A stretch of 64,000 nt of DNA from Myxococcota bacterium (GCA_028277885.1 JANQFK010000046.1:111412-175411), one strand, 5' to 3'; positions 23,301 through 32,295 are shown, counted from the stretch's first letter. The notes: generated by a model not told the origin, from the letters alone. Translations and numbers: made by a program.

Positions 23301-25133
23301 GTGAGAATCCTCGGGATCAGCTGCTACTACCACGACGCCGCCGCGTGCCTGGTCGAGGACGGCGAGATCGTCGCGGCCGCACAGGAGGAGCGCTTCACCC
23401 GCAAGAAGCACGACTCCGATTTCCCTGCGAACTCCGTGCGCTATTGCCTGGCCGAGGGCAACGTCCCGGCCGACGGCCTCGACGCCGTCGCGTTCTACGA
23501 CAAGCCGATCCTCAAGTTCCATCGCATCCTCGAGACCTACCTCTCGGTGGCGCCCTCAGGCCTGCGGCCCTTCATGAAGGCGGTGCCGCTCTGGGTGCGC
23601 GAGAAGCTCTGGATCGAGCCCGAGATCGGGAGCGAGCTGGAGCGCTGCGGAGTCGAGCCTCCCGACGCTCTCTACTTCCCGGAGCACCACGAGTCCCACG
23701 CGGCGAGCGCCTTCTATCCGTCGCCGTTCCGGGAGGCGGCGGTTCTCACCGTGGACGGGGTCGGAGAGTGGGCGACCGCCACCCTCGGCGTGGGCGAGGG
23801 AAGGGACCTCCGGCTCCTCAAGCAGATCTCGTTCCCGCATTCACTCGGCCTGCTCTACTCGGCCTTCACCTACTTCACGGGCTTCAAGGTGAACTCGGCG
23901 GAGTACAAGCTGATGGGGCTCGCCCCCTATGGCCAGGGCCGCTACACGCGGCTCATCAAGGAGCACCTGATCGACATCCGCGAGGACGGCTCCTTCCGGA
24001 TCAACATGGACTACTTCGGCTACCTCGACGACCTCGTCATGACGAGCCGGAAGTTCGAGGAGCTGTTCGGGCGCCCCCCTCGCGAGCCCGAGGCGCAGAT
24101 CACCACCGACGAGATGGACCTCGCCAAGTCCATCCAGGAGGTGACCGAGGAGATCGTTCTCAAGATGGCCCGGCACGCCGCGAAGGTGACGGGCAAGGAC
24201 CACCTGTGTCTCGCCGGTGGAGTGGCCCTCAACTGCGTCGCGAACGGCAAGATCCTCCGAGAGGGCATCTTCAAGGGGCTCTGGATCCAGCCCGCCGCCG
24301 GCGACGCCGGGGGCGCGCTCGGCGCGGCGCTCGCCGTCTGGCACAACGCGCTCGGAAACCCTCGCGAGGCCGACGACGTCCACGACCGCATGAAGGGCGG
24401 CTATCTGGGGCCCGAGTTCTCACCCGAGCAGATCCGCCGCTTCCTCGACGGCCGCGGCTGCGCCTACCGCGAGCTCTCGGAGGACGAGTGGGCGCCGACG
24501 ATCGCCCGCCACCTCGCCGACGAGAAGGTGATCGGCCTGTTCCACGGGCGGATGGAGTTCGGTCCGCGCGCGCTCGGCAACCGGTCGATCATCGGCGACC
24601 CGCGCTCTCCGAAGATGCAGTCGACCATGAACCTCAAGATCAAGTTCCGGGAGAGCTTCCGACCCTTCGCCCCGTCGTGCCTCGAGGACCGGCTCTCCGA
24701 CTGGTTCGACATCGACTGCCCCTCGCCCTACATGCTTCTGGTGGCGCCCGTGCGCCCCGACCGCTGCTCTCCGCCCCAGGGCGACGAGCGTGAGCTCGAG
24801 ATCCACGAGTGGGTGAACCGCTCCCGTTCCGAGCTGCCGGCCATCACCCACGTGGACTACTCCGCGCGCATCCAGTCGGTGAACGCTGAGGTGAACCCCC
24901 GCTACGCGGCGTTGATCCGGGCCTTCGACGACCTCGAGAGCTGCCCCGTGATCGTGAACACCAGCTTCAACGTCCGCGGAGAGCCCATCGTCTGCACGCC
25001 CGAGGACGCCTACCGCTGCTTCATGCGCACCGAGATGGACTATCTGGTGCTGGGCCCCTTCCTCATCGCGAAGGCCGACCAGCCGGAGTGGACCGAGACC
25101 CGGGACTGGTCCAGCGAGTATCCTCCCGACTGA
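23301..25133 (+). CDS. O-carbamoyltransferase (NodU/TobZ/SxtI family)
   Basis: 610 residues, full length, from GTG at 23301. The N-terminal Kae1-like domain carries ILGISCYYHDAAACL, EERFTRKKHDSDFP, the metal-binding EHHESHAASAFY and LAGGVALNCVANGKI. The C-terminal YrdC-like part has MEFGPRALGNRSI, KIKFRESFRPFAP and NTSFNVRGEPIV. TobZ-type enzymes make carbamoyl-AMP from carbamoyl phosphate and ATP and pass the carbamoyl group to a hydroxyl. The acceptor here is unknown. The SxtJ-like gene upstream and the DUF5989 gene 17 bases downstream make a conserved three-gene unit also seen as sxtI/J/K; no saxitoxin core genes are present. Confidence 0.95.
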   Translation: MRILGISCYYHDAAACLVEDGEIVAAAQEERFTRKKHDSDFPANSVRYCLAEGNVPADGLDAVAFYDKPILKFHRILETYLSVAPSGLRPFMKAVPLWVREKLWIEPEIGSELERCGVEPPDALYFPEHHESHAASAFYPSPFREAAVLTVDGVGEWATATLGVGEGRDLRLLKQISFPHSLGLLYSAFTYFTGFKVNSAEYKLMGLAPYGQGRYTRLIKEHLIDIREDGSFRINMDYFGYLDDLVMTSRKFEELFGRPPREPEAQITTDEMDLAKSIQEVTEEIVLKMARHAAKVTGKDHLCLAGGVALNCVANGKILREGIFKGLWIQPAAGDAGGALGAALAVWHNALGNPREADDVHDRMKGGYLGPEFSPEQIRRFLDGRGCAYRELSEDEWAPTIARHLADEKVIGLFHGRMEFGPRALGNRSIIGDPRSPKMQSTMNLKIKFRESFRPFAPSCLEDRLSDWFDIDCPSPYMLLVAPVRPDRCSPPQGDERELEIHEWVNRSRSELPAITHVDYSARIQSVNAEVNPRYAALIRAFDDLESCPVIVNTSFNVRGEPIVCTPEDAYRCFMRTEMDYLVLGPFLIAKADQPEWTETRDWSSEYPPD

Positions 25134-25150
25134 CTCCAGGAGACGGACGA

Positions 25151-25315
25151 ATGAGCAAGCTGACCCACAGCTTCAAGCTCCTCAGGGAATTCACCGGGCT
25201 GGCCCGCGAGAAGCGCGCCTACTGGCTCGTGCCCCTGGCGATCCTGCTCGGGCTCGTGGCCTTCGTGGTGGTGGCCGGGCAGTCGGCGGCGCCCCTGCTC
25301 TACACGCTGTTCTGA
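25151..25315 (+). CDS. DUF5989 (SxtK-like) small membrane protein
   Basis: 54 residues with one membrane helix (WLVPLAILLGLVAFVVVAG) after a basic, amphipathic N-terminus with LLREFTGLAREKRAYW. It ends in APLLYTLF, the family's invariant-looking tail. ATG at 25151 follows CAGGAGA. Short proteins of this kind accompany SxtJ and carbamoyltransferases in many unrelated bacteria. The role is unknown; it may form a membrane complex with SxtJ. Confidence 0.82.
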   Translation: MSKLTHSFKLLREFTGLAREKRAYWLVPLAILLGLVAFVVVAGQSAAPLLYTLF

Positions 25316-25340
25316 TCGCAGGCGCTCGCTGGATTCCCGT

Positions 25341-26414
25341 CTACGGAAGCGGCGGAAGCGGCCTCCGGGCGATGATCGTGAAGAACCCGCCTTCGCGGCT
25401 GCCGCTCCGGAGCATCCCCAGCTCGACCAGCAGCCGCTCGAAGGCGTTGCCCGGGCGCTCGGGGTCGAAGAGGCGCTCGTCGCTGGCGACCGGCTGGAAG
25501 GGCTTCGAGCGAGGCAGGCTCTTCACGAACTGCAGGCCGGTCGCGTCGAGCCAGCCGAGCGTCTCTCCGATCGTGTGCTTGGACTCGTGAGGGTTCTTGT
25601 ACTGGTCCATGAACCAGGCCTTCCACTTGGCGCTGCGGAAGCCCCCCTCGCGCAGGTTCGGATCGAGCCGCGTGAAGCGGTTCCCCGTGAGGTTGAACAC
25701 GAGCCTTCGAAAATCGGTGATGAGCCTGCCGTAGCGATGGTACAGGCCGATGAGGACGTAGCCTCCCGGCTTCACGAGGCGGGTGATCGAACGAAAGCCC
25801 CCGAAAGGGTCCGCGGTGTGGTGGAGGACGCCGTTCGAGATCACGAGGTCGAAGTGCTCGGGCTTGAGCGCCGGACGGAAGAGGTTCATCTGGAGGAAGT
25901 GGGCCCGTTTGAGACCGTTCGCACGCCTGAAGCCCTGGCCCAGCTTGAGGGAGTTCATGCAGAGGTCGGCGCCGTAGACCTCGCGGTTCGCGATCGAGAG
26001 GAAGTTCGTGAGCTGGCCGGTGCCGCACCCGCACTCGGCAATCCTCGCGCCGGGCGGGATCTGGTCGTCCAGCAGCTTGGCGAACAGGCCCCGGCGCGCC
26101 TTCTCGATCAGGCTGCCGACGCTGTCGAAGTCGTCGTAGTTCGGGAAGGGCGTCTCCTCGTAGAAGGCCCGGATGTCCGCGGTGACGTCCTTGCGGTCCG
26201 CGGGCCATTCGTTGGGCCAGAAGAGCTGCGGGATCCCGTCCTCCACCGGGAAGCGGGCTCCGCAGCCGCGGCAGGCGAGCGAGTCCTCGTCGAGGCCGAG
26301 ATCGGCGCCGCACGCCGGACAGCACAGCACGGAGAGCTGCCGCTCGAGAGCGTCCCGCTCGCTCGGTTCCATCGGACCGTCCCCCTTCGGGCTGCGCGCC
26401 GTTCCCGGCTTCAT
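25341..26414 (-). CDS. Class I methyltransferase with N-terminal zinc ribbon
   Basis: 357 residues. Residues 31-55 form a Trm112-like zinc ribbon (CPAC followed by CRGC, then FPVEDGIPQLFWP). A class I SAM-methyltransferase domain follows with motif I IAECGCGTGQLTNFL, GADLC after the second strand, and DLVISNGVLHHTADP. It resembles the PFAM Methyltransf_11/23 group used on small molecules and glycans. The start ATG at 26414 overlaps the stop of the upstream SGNH gene as ATGA, so the two are coupled. The pair converges on the SxtJ/carbamoyltransferase cluster, which hints at modification of a shared product. Confidence 0.88.
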   Translation of the reverse strand: MKPGTARSPKGDGPMEPSERDALERQLSVLCCPACGADLGLDEDSLACRGCGARFPVEDGIPQLFWPNEWPADRKDVTADIRAFYEETPFPNYDDFDSVGSLIEKARRGLFAKLLDDQIPPGARIAECGCGTGQLTNFLSIANREVYGADLCMNSLKLGQGFRRANGLKRAHFLQMNLFRPALKPEHFDLVISNGVLHHTADPFGGFRSITRLVKPGGYVLIGLYHRYGRLITDFRRLVFNLTGNRFTRLDPNLREGGFRSAKWKAWFMDQYKNPHESKHTIGETLGWLDATGLQFVKSLPRSKPFQPVASDERLFDPERPGNAFERLLVELGMLRSGSREGGFFTIIARRPLPPLP

Positions 26415-27652
26415 CGCGAGCCACCGTCACGCGCCAGGGAGCGCAGCGGCTCGCTCTCGGCGATCGCCTTCGCCACCAGATCGTTCCCCACCACGCCCAG
26501 GTGGCCGTTCCAGTCCATGTAGTAGGGGTTCTCGCCCCGGGCGATCGCTTCGCGCAGGGAAGGAAGAGTATCGATCCAGCGCATGCCGCGGTCGCGAAGA
26601 TGGGCTCGCAGCTGATCCCACCAGAGCTCTTCCCAGCGGCTCAGCTCCTTCAGCTCGGGCGGACCCGCAGCCGCCTCGGCGAGATTCGCGAAGCTCAGCT
26701 CCTTCGTCGGGATGAAGACGGCAACCACCTCGCAGCGCTGGCCGCACCGGTCCCGCATTCGATCGAACAGCTTCAGGGTGATCGCTGCACCCTCGGCGAC
26801 TCGCGGATCGTCCTGGTCCAGCGTTCCGAGCCGCGAGGCCGGTGTGAGGACCGTCCGTGCGCGGCCGTCGATCGGAAAGAACAGGGCCGGATCCTTGCCC
26901 TCGGCGAACGCCCGGTAGCTCTCCCAGTCTTCCCGGACCATGTCGGCCGTCATTCCCTCTGGCCCGCTCACCAGGACGCGCTTCACGGCGCGCAGGAGCC
27001 CCCAGACTGCCGAGTACTTTCGAAACGTATCGAGTATCGGATCGGTCCATTCGCGCCAGGCGCTCCGCTCCGCCGCGCTCGTGCGCTCCCAGGCCTCGTA
27101 CACGGGACCTGCGGCCTGCGCCTCTTCGATGGCGGCCAGCACCTCCGGATCCTGCGACTTGAGGGCCGGCAGTCGTCCATTCTCGTAGACGGCCAGGTAG
27201 CTCCCTCCGACGTCGTTCCCGGCGAAGAACCCGACCAACACGACCTGGGGCGTGAGCTCCAAGGCCTCGTCCAACACGAGCAGGTACTGCGTCGGGTCGT
27301 AGCCGCTGAGAGCCATGTTGTAGACGGGGATGCCCGCCCTCTCCGCCAGGCGCTGGGGCCATGCGTTGGCTCGAGCGACCGTGGCGCCGTAGGTCTGGGA
27401 GTCGCCGAGGGCTACGACCGGAGCCCGCTCCAGCCGCTCCGCGTTCCGCCAGCCGCTCTCGTCGTGATCCGGAGCCGCCGGGTTGGGGCGGTAGCCGAGG
27501 ACCGGATCCTCGATGCTCGGCGGGATGCCCCGCGAGAGGACCAGGGCCCAGCGCGAGCTCACGAGCGTGGCGAGGTGGAACACGACCTCGACGCCGAGGA
27601 AGAGGCACAGGTACAGGACGACGAGGTAGGCTACGCGGCGCTTCCCGGTCAT
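26411..27652 (-). CDS. Membrane-anchored SGNH/GDSL hydrolase-like protein
   Basis: 413 residues. An N-terminal helix (VAYLVVLYLCLFLGVEVVF) anchors it or directs export. Block I is ALGDSQTYG (Ser85), an Asn-containing block is FFAGND, and the C-terminal catalytic D-x3-H is DWNGHL, so the Ser-Asp-His set is complete. Related proteins (AlgX/AlgJ-like and those beside SxtJ/DUF5989) act on O-acyl or O-carbamoyl groups of surface glycans outside the membrane. Base composition looks slightly less GC-rich than the neighbours. It is the first gene of a two-gene operon with the methyltransferase. Confidence 0.83.
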   Translation of the reverse strand: MTGKRRVAYLVVLYLCLFLGVEVVFHLATLVSSRWALVLSRGIPPSIEDPVLGYRPNPAAPDHDESGWRNAERLERAPVVALGDSQTYGATVARANAWPQRLAERAGIPVYNMALSGYDPTQYLLVLDEALELTPQVVLVGFFAGNDVGGSYLAVYENGRLPALKSQDPEVLAAIEEAQAAGPVYEAWERTSAAERSAWREWTDPILDTFRKYSAVWGLLRAVKRVLVSGPEGMTADMVREDWESYRAFAEGKDPALFFPIDGRARTVLTPASRLGTLDQDDPRVAEGAAITLKLFDRMRDRCGQRCEVVAVFIPTKELSFANLAEAAAGPPELKELSRWEELWWDQLRAHLRDRGMRWIDTLPSLREAIARGENPYYMDWNGHLGVVGNDLVAKAIAESEPLRSLARDGGSR

Positions 27653-27894
27653 GGCTTCGCCCAGGTGATGACCTGCTCCTCCGGGGAATGGTTCGCCACC
27701 GAGCGTATAGTCCTAGCACGGCCCCCCGCCGAACGGGACCATGGTCGCTCGGGCCGGGCGACCTGAGATGGGCTTCTGGCATGCGTGGCGCGGCCGGCTT
27801 CGAGAGCGTACCGACCCCCGCCCGCCCATCCCGCGAAGCCGAGGATCTGCCGCAGTGACCGCGGCCGGTGAGGTTCCGTGCGGTCCGAGCGTCA

Positions 27895-27946
27895 CTCGGT
27901 GCAGCCGAGCGGTACCTCGGTGCAGACCAACAGGTGCTTGGTGCAG
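27895..27946 (+). repeat. Three direct repeats with exact 21-bp period
   Basis: CTCGGTGCAG (27895), CTCGGTGCAG (27916) and CTTGGTGCAG (27937) start 21 bases apart, two helical turns. In the frame that runs into the P450 relic they encode LGA every seven residues. They may be a binding-site array upstream of the relic or a degenerate coding repeat. Confidence 0.6.
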
Positions 27947-27959
27947 CGCGAGTGGGGCC

Positions 27960-28305
27960 AGGACGCGGCTTCTACCGCTCCGTCACCCTGATCGCGGGCG
28001 ACACCCTCGGCGAGGCGGTCCATCCACGTCCGACGGAGTTCGACCCGACCCGATTCCTCGGGCGACGGGCCGCCGCGCTGAAGCGACGGCTGTTGCCCTT
28101 CGGCAACGGCAGCCATCGCTGCACGGGTGCCTTCCTCGGCGAGATGGTGGCGGTCGAGATGGTCTCCCACTGGCTGAACCGGTTCGACCTGCGGGTCGTG
28201 CCGGCCGGGCGGCCGGTGCAAGTAGTGGCGCGGCCCTGCACGCAGCCCAAGGGCCTGCGAGTCGAGGTGCTCGCACGCCTCCCCGGCGAGGCTGCGGAGA
28301 GCTGA
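27960..28305 (+). pseudogene. Cytochrome P450, C-terminal fragment
   Basis: The reading frame carries the end of a P450. GDTLGEAVHPRPTEFDPTRF matches the region before the haem loop, FGNGSHRCTGAFLGE is the Cys-ligand haem-binding motif, and a C-terminal strand pair and a TGA stop follow. Only about 115 of the usual 400 or more residues remain; the I-helix and ExxR regions are missing. The frame stays open upstream to GTG 27868 through the 21-bp repeats, but that part has no P450 character. Confidence 0.8.
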
Positions 28306-28333
28306 AGCGTCTCGCCGGGGTCCGCCGGCTTGC

Positions 28334-29260
28334 TCACGCCTCCGTCAGTGCGAAGCCCCGCTGCGGGAAGTGCACGTGCAGCGTTCCGAAGCGATCGGTC
28401 TCGCGGGCGACGACGTAGCGCGAGGCCGTCGCGGCCACGAGGGTGCCCGCCACCGGCACGGTTCCGTAGTCGGTGGGGGCGATGGAGACGCGGCGTCCGA
28501 CGCGGGGGTCGGCGTCGCCGGTCGCGACGGGGAGCGGGCGGGGCTTCGCCGCCCGCGCGGCCTCGAAGGCGCGCTCGGCGTCGAGCTCCTCGCGGGTGCC
28601 GTGGCCCGGCGCCTGCATCCGCGCGTACCAGCGCACGAGGTTCGCGTAGCGCGCGTCGAGCGGCTGGCGACGGCTGGCGACGTGCAGCCAGAGGGGGTGG
28701 AAGGCGGCGAAGTCCGCGATGGTCGGCGCGTCGCCGGTCAGGAAGTCGCGGTCGGCCAGGCGGCCCTCGAGGTCCTCGAGGTAGGCCTTCATGATGGAGC
28801 GGGCGGCGCCTCCCTGGGGCGGCTTCACGTTCGCGCCCTGGACCATGCGCGCGCGGTCGAGCGCGAACTGCACCATGCCGAAGGGGCCGACGGTCCGCAG
28901 CAGGGTCCCGAGCAGGGTCAGCGGTGCGACGCTGCCGATCGCGGCGAAGAAGACGTCTCCCTCGGCGTGCTCCAGGATCGCGGAGGCGTCCCCGGTGGCG
29001 CGCTCCGGGTCGAGCTCGGGGGCGTCGGCGAGCCGAGCGACCTCCTGGGCGATCACGAAGGTGTCACAGAAGACGTCGGCGCCGATCTGCCCGATCGGGA
29101 TCCGCCGGTACCCGCCCGAGAGCGGGTCCACGTTCGGCCGGGGCGGCTGGGGCGGCGAGAGCACCGACTGCCAGTGCAGGCCCTTCCAGCCGAGCATGAG
29201 GCGGATCTTCTCGGCGTAGGGCGACGCGTCGTAGTGATGGAGGATCAGGGTCTCGCTCAT
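28334..29260 (-). CDS. Glutathione S-transferase family protein with C-terminal extension
   Basis: 308 residues. The N-terminal thioredoxin-like domain reads LILHHYDASPYAEKIRLML, with RIPIGQIGADVFCDTFVI as the cis-Pro/SNAIL-like region. An all-helical GST C-domain with FLTGDAPTIADFAAF follows. About 80 extra residues at the C-terminus (from VGRRVSIAPTDYGTVPVAG) have beta character and are unusual for a GST. ATG at 29260 is chosen because homology begins there. The substrate is unknown; a role in detoxification or in ring-opening or isomerisation chemistry is possible. It is divergent from the Coq4-like gene. Confidence 0.87.
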   Translation of the reverse strand: MSETLILHHYDASPYAEKIRLMLGWKGLHWQSVLSPPQPPRPNVDPLSGGYRRIPIGQIGADVFCDTFVIAQEVARLADAPELDPERATGDASAILEHAEGDVFFAAIGSVAPLTLLGTLLRTVGPFGMVQFALDRARMVQGANVKPPQGGAARSIMKAYLEDLEGRLADRDFLTGDAPTIADFAAFHPLWLHVASRRQPLDARYANLVRWYARMQAPGHGTREELDAERAFEAARAAKPRPLPVATGDADPRVGRRVSIAPTDYGTVPVAGTLVAATASRYVVARETDRFGTLHVHFPQRGFALTEA

Positions 29261-29381
29261 GGCCGGCTCCTCGTGTCCGTTCGAAGCCGGGAGCGTACCA
29301 GAGAGGTGTCGTGATTCCGCGGCTGCCGCCCCCCGGCTCACGGCCGTGCCCTCGCGCGCCTCGGGGCTAGCCTCTCCCGCG

Positions 29382-29960
29382 ATGCCCGAGTACGAGCCGG
29401 AGCTCAGCCTCCGCGAGGCGCGGCGGCGCTATTTCCAGGCGAACGGCTTCCCGCCCGACGGCGGGTACGAGGCCGACTGGGTGAGCTTCAAGATCGGTCC
29501 CATCCCGATCGCCTTCCCCAACACCGCGGGGCGCAAGCGCGCCGTCCCGTTCCACGACCTCCACCACGTCGCGACGGGCTACGACACCGATCTCACCGGC
29601 GAGGCGGAGATCGGCGCCTGGGAGATCGCCAGCGGCTGCCTCCGGGAGCGCGCGGCTCTCGTCCTCGACCTGCTCGCCATGTGGCCGGTCCTCCTCTACG
29701 CGCCCCGCACCGTCTTCCGCGCCTTCGTCCGCGGCCGCCGCGAGCGCAACCTCTACGGCGGACGCTTCGACGACGCGCTGCTCGACCACGACGTGGGCTG
29801 GCTGCGCGAGCAGCTGGGGATCGGCGGGCCGAGCCCCGTGCCGACGTCACGAGACCGCGCGGCCTTCGCCGGCTGGGTGGCGATCGACGCCGCGCTGAAC
29901 CTCGGCCTCTTCCTGGCGCTCGTCGGGATCGGCCTCGGCGTCCATCGCCTCCTCGGCTGA
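29382..29960 (+). CDS. Coq4-like protein
   Basis: 192 residues. Residues 58-74 carry the Coq4 signature HDxxH-x11-E exactly: His58, Asp59, His62 and Glu74 in HDLHHVATGYDTDLTGE, a predicted metal site. The rest is mostly helical, with a hydrophobic C-terminal segment (ALNLGLFLALVGIGLGVHR) that could bind the membrane. Eukaryotic Coq4 takes part in the C1 decarboxylation/hydroxylation of ubiquinone precursors. No other quinone-biosynthesis gene is in the window, so the bacterial role is open. ATG at 29382 is the natural start. It converges on the flavin monooxygenase gene. Confidence 0.72.
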   Translation: MPEYEPELSLREARRRYFQANGFPPDGGYEADWVSFKIGPIPIAFPNTAGRKRAVPFHDLHHVATGYDTDLTGEAEIGAWEIASGCLRERAALVLDLLAMWPVLLYAPRTVFRAFVRGRRERNLYGGRFDDALLDHDVGWLREQLGIGGPSPVPTSRDRAAFAGWVAIDAALNLGLFLALVGIGLGVHRLLG

Positions 29961-29981
29961 GAGGACGCCCCGCCGAGGCCC

Positions 29982-31154
29982 TCACACCATCCGGTTCTGG
30001 AGCGGTCGGTCGAGCAGCAGGCGGCCGTAGTCGGCGTAGCGGGACTCGCGGTCGAAGACGACGTGGTTCGAGGCGATGGTGACGTCGCGCAGGGCGCGCT
30101 GGATGGGATTGTCGAGGCGGCCGCCGCTCGCACCGGTGACCGAGGCGACGTCCTGGACGGCCTCGCGGCACTGGAAGACGGCGTGGGAGAGCTTCGCGAG
30201 CCAGGTGCTGCGGGTCTCCCGGGTGGCCGCGTTGCGCTGGGCCATCACGTCGGCGAGCACGTCGCGGAACAGCAGCTCGGCGGCGTCGACGCCGAGGGCC
30301 GCGCGGGCGGCGACGGAGGGCTTGCCGGTGTCCTTGCTGGGGAAGCCGGCGCGGAGCGCCCTGCCTCTCTCGATCGTCTGGCTGCGGTACTCGGCGAGCG
30401 CCATCCGGGCGGCACCCAGGATCGGCAGGCCCGCGGCGAGGCCCAGGATGGGCATGATGGGCGTGCGGTAGAGCGGCCCGGCGTGGCTGCGGCAGCCCTC
30501 GGTCGAGGCGTCGAGCAGCTCGGCCATCTCGACCTTCCGGTCCTCGGGCACGAACGCGTCGTCGATCTCGAAGTCCCAGGACCCCGTGGCGCACATGCCC
30601 GAGACGAACCAGGTGTCGATCGCCGAGACCTGCTCCCGGGGCAGGGCGAAGAACAGCGGGTTCGGATCGCCCGTCGCTCCCTCCAGCATCGCGCCCGCGA
30701 GCACCCAGTCCGCGTGGACGATGCCCGTGCCCCACTGCCAGCGGCCGCTCAGGCGGTAGCCGCCCTCGACCCTGCGGGCACTGCCTCCGGCCACGTTGAT
30801 CGCGCCCGGGGCGAGGGCGTGGTTGCGGTCGGCGAAGAGCTCGTCCTGGAAGCGGCGCGGGAAGGCGGCGAGCCACCAGTTGTGCTCGATGTAGAAGCCG
30901 ATCAGCCAGCCCATCGAGGCGTCGGCGCGCGAGAGCGTGAGCACCACCTCGAAGAAGGTGTCGACGTCGGCCTCGTGGCCGCCGTGGACCTTCGGGACCA
31001 TGAGCGAGAAGAGACCGCTCTCGCGGACGGCGTCGATCACCTCGTCGAGCGGCCGGCGGGCGAGCTCGGCCTCCCGCGCGGTGGCCCGCAGCAGCGGCAC
31101 GAGCTTCTCGGCGGCCTCGATCAGCGACGGCGGGTCCAGGGCGGAAGGCGACAC
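29982..31154 (-). CDS. Acyl-CoA dehydrogenase-fold flavin monooxygenase (HpaB/HsaA-like group D)
   Basis: 390 residues. It has the acyl-CoA dehydrogenase fold but lacks the usual catalytic Glu context. Characteristic segments are SGLFSLMVPKVHGGHEAD, a beta domain with GRWQWGTGIVHADWVLAGA, and a C-terminal helical domain with DVASVTGASGGRLDNPIQR and RDVTIASNHVVFD. This is the pattern of reduced-flavin-dependent hydroxylases such as HsaA and pigment or antibiotic monooxygenases. It would need a separate flavin reductase. GTG at 31154 is chosen. It is divergent from an SDR. Confidence 0.85.
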   Translation of the reverse strand: MSPSALDPPSLIEAAEKLVPLLRATAREAELARRPLDEVIDAVRESGLFSLMVPKVHGGHEADVDTFFEVVLTLSRADASMGWLIGFYIEHNWWLAAFPRRFQDELFADRNHALAPGAINVAGGSARRVEGGYRLSGRWQWGTGIVHADWVLAGAMLEGATGDPNPLFFALPREQVSAIDTWFVSGMCATGSWDFEIDDAFVPEDRKVEMAELLDASTEGCRSHAGPLYRTPIMPILGLAAGLPILGAARMALAEYRSQTIERGRALRAGFPSKDTGKPSVAARAALGVDAAELLFRDVLADVMAQRNAATRETRSTWLAKLSHAVFQCREAVQDVASVTGASGGRLDNPIQRALRDVTIASNHVVFDRESRYADYGRLLLDRPLQNRMV

Positions 31155-31308
31155 GTCCGATCCTCCGGGTGCCCGTCATCTTCCACGCTCTGTCCGACCT
31201 TCGCCAGGCTTCGCCCCACGACTTCCGCGGTCGCTGGCGCTGAGCCGCGCCGGGTAGGCGCCGGACCCCGATCCAGTAGACTCGCGCCCCACACGAGCGG
31301 AGGGCGCG

Positions 31309-32292
31309 ATGCAGGGCTTCGAGGGGCGGATCGCCGTCGTCACCGGCGGCGGCACGGGGATCGGGCGCGAGCTGGCGCGCCAGCTCAGCGGCGAGGGCTG
31401 CCACGTCGCGATCTGCGACGTCTCCGAGGAGGAGATGGCCCGCACCCAGGCGGCCTGCGAGGTCGGGGCCCCGGCCGGCACGCGGGTGAGCCGCTTCGTC
31501 GCCGACGTCTCCGACGAGGCCGCGCTGCGCGCCTTCGCGAGCCACGTCGCCTCGACCCACCGGACCGACGCGATCCACCTGCTCTTCAACAACGCCGGCG
31601 TCGCGGGCGGCGGCAGCTTCGTGGTGGACGAGCGCGACGAGTGGGAGAAGACCTTCGACGTGTGCTGGCGGGGCGTCTACCTCGGCTGCCGCGTCTTCCT
31701 GCCGATGCTGATGGCGGCGCCCGAAGGCCACGTGGTGAACGTGAGCAGCGTGAACGGCTTCTGGGCCTCTCTCGGGCCGAACACCGCCCACACCTCCTAC
31801 AGCGCCGCCAAGTTCGCGGTGAAGGGCTTCACCGAGGCGCTGATCGGCGACTTCCGCCTGAACGCCCCCCACCTCAAGGCCTCGGTGGTGATGCCGGGCC
31901 ACGTCGGGACCTCGATCGTCATCAACTCGAGCCGCGCCTTCGGGCGGGACCCCAAGGAGCTGACGGCCGACCAGCTCGCGGAGATGCGCGAGCGCCTCAC
32001 CCAACGGGGGATCCCGCTCGCGGGCGTCTCCGACGAGCAGCTGCGCCAGGGCCTCCAGCTCCTGGGCGAGAGCTTCCGCGACGACGCGCCGCTCTCGGCC
32101 GCCGACGCTGCGCGGGTGATCCTCGACGGCGTGCGGGAGGAGCGCTGGCGCATCCTGGTGGGCGACGACGCCCACCTGCTCGACGGGATGATCCGCGCCC
32201 GGCCCGAGGAGGCCTACGAGACGGACTTCATGAAGGAGTTCGTCTCCCAGAGCCACTGGCGCCTTGCCGGCCTCGCCGAGCAGGCGACCTGA
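31309..32292 (+). CDS. Short-chain dehydrogenase/reductase, extended C-terminus
   Basis: 327 residues, longer than a classical SDR. TGGGTGIG at 12-19, NNAG after HLLF, catalytic Ser in NVSSVNG and Y-S-A-A-K. An extra roughly 70 residues at the C-terminus (SFRDDAPLSAADAARVILD onward) resemble those of SDRs that act on large hydrophobic substrates. ATG at 31309 is the first start with good coding character. It is divergent from the flavin monooxygenase and followed three bases later by the DUF2490 gene. Confidence 0.91.
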   Translation: MQGFEGRIAVVTGGGTGIGRELARQLSGEGCHVAICDVSEEEMARTQAACEVGAPAGTRVSRFVADVSDEAALRAFASHVASTHRTDAIHLLFNNAGVAGGGSFVVDERDEWEKTFDVCWRGVYLGCRVFLPMLMAAPEGHVVNVSSVNGFWASLGPNTAHTSYSAAKFAVKGFTEALIGDFRLNAPHLKASVVMPGHVGTSIVINSSRAFGRDPKELTADQLAEMRERLTQRGIPLAGVSDEQLRQGLQLLGESFRDDAPLSAADAARVILDGVREERWRILVGDDAHLLDGMIRARPEEAYETDFMKEFVSQSHWRLAGLAEQAT

Positions 32293-32295
32293 CAC

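Noticed and set aside
22819..25315. Saxitoxin biosynthesis locus
   Set aside because: Only the accessory sxtI/J/K-like trio is present. No polyketide-synthase-like or amidinotransferase core gene lies in the window, and the trio is widespread in non-toxic bacteria.
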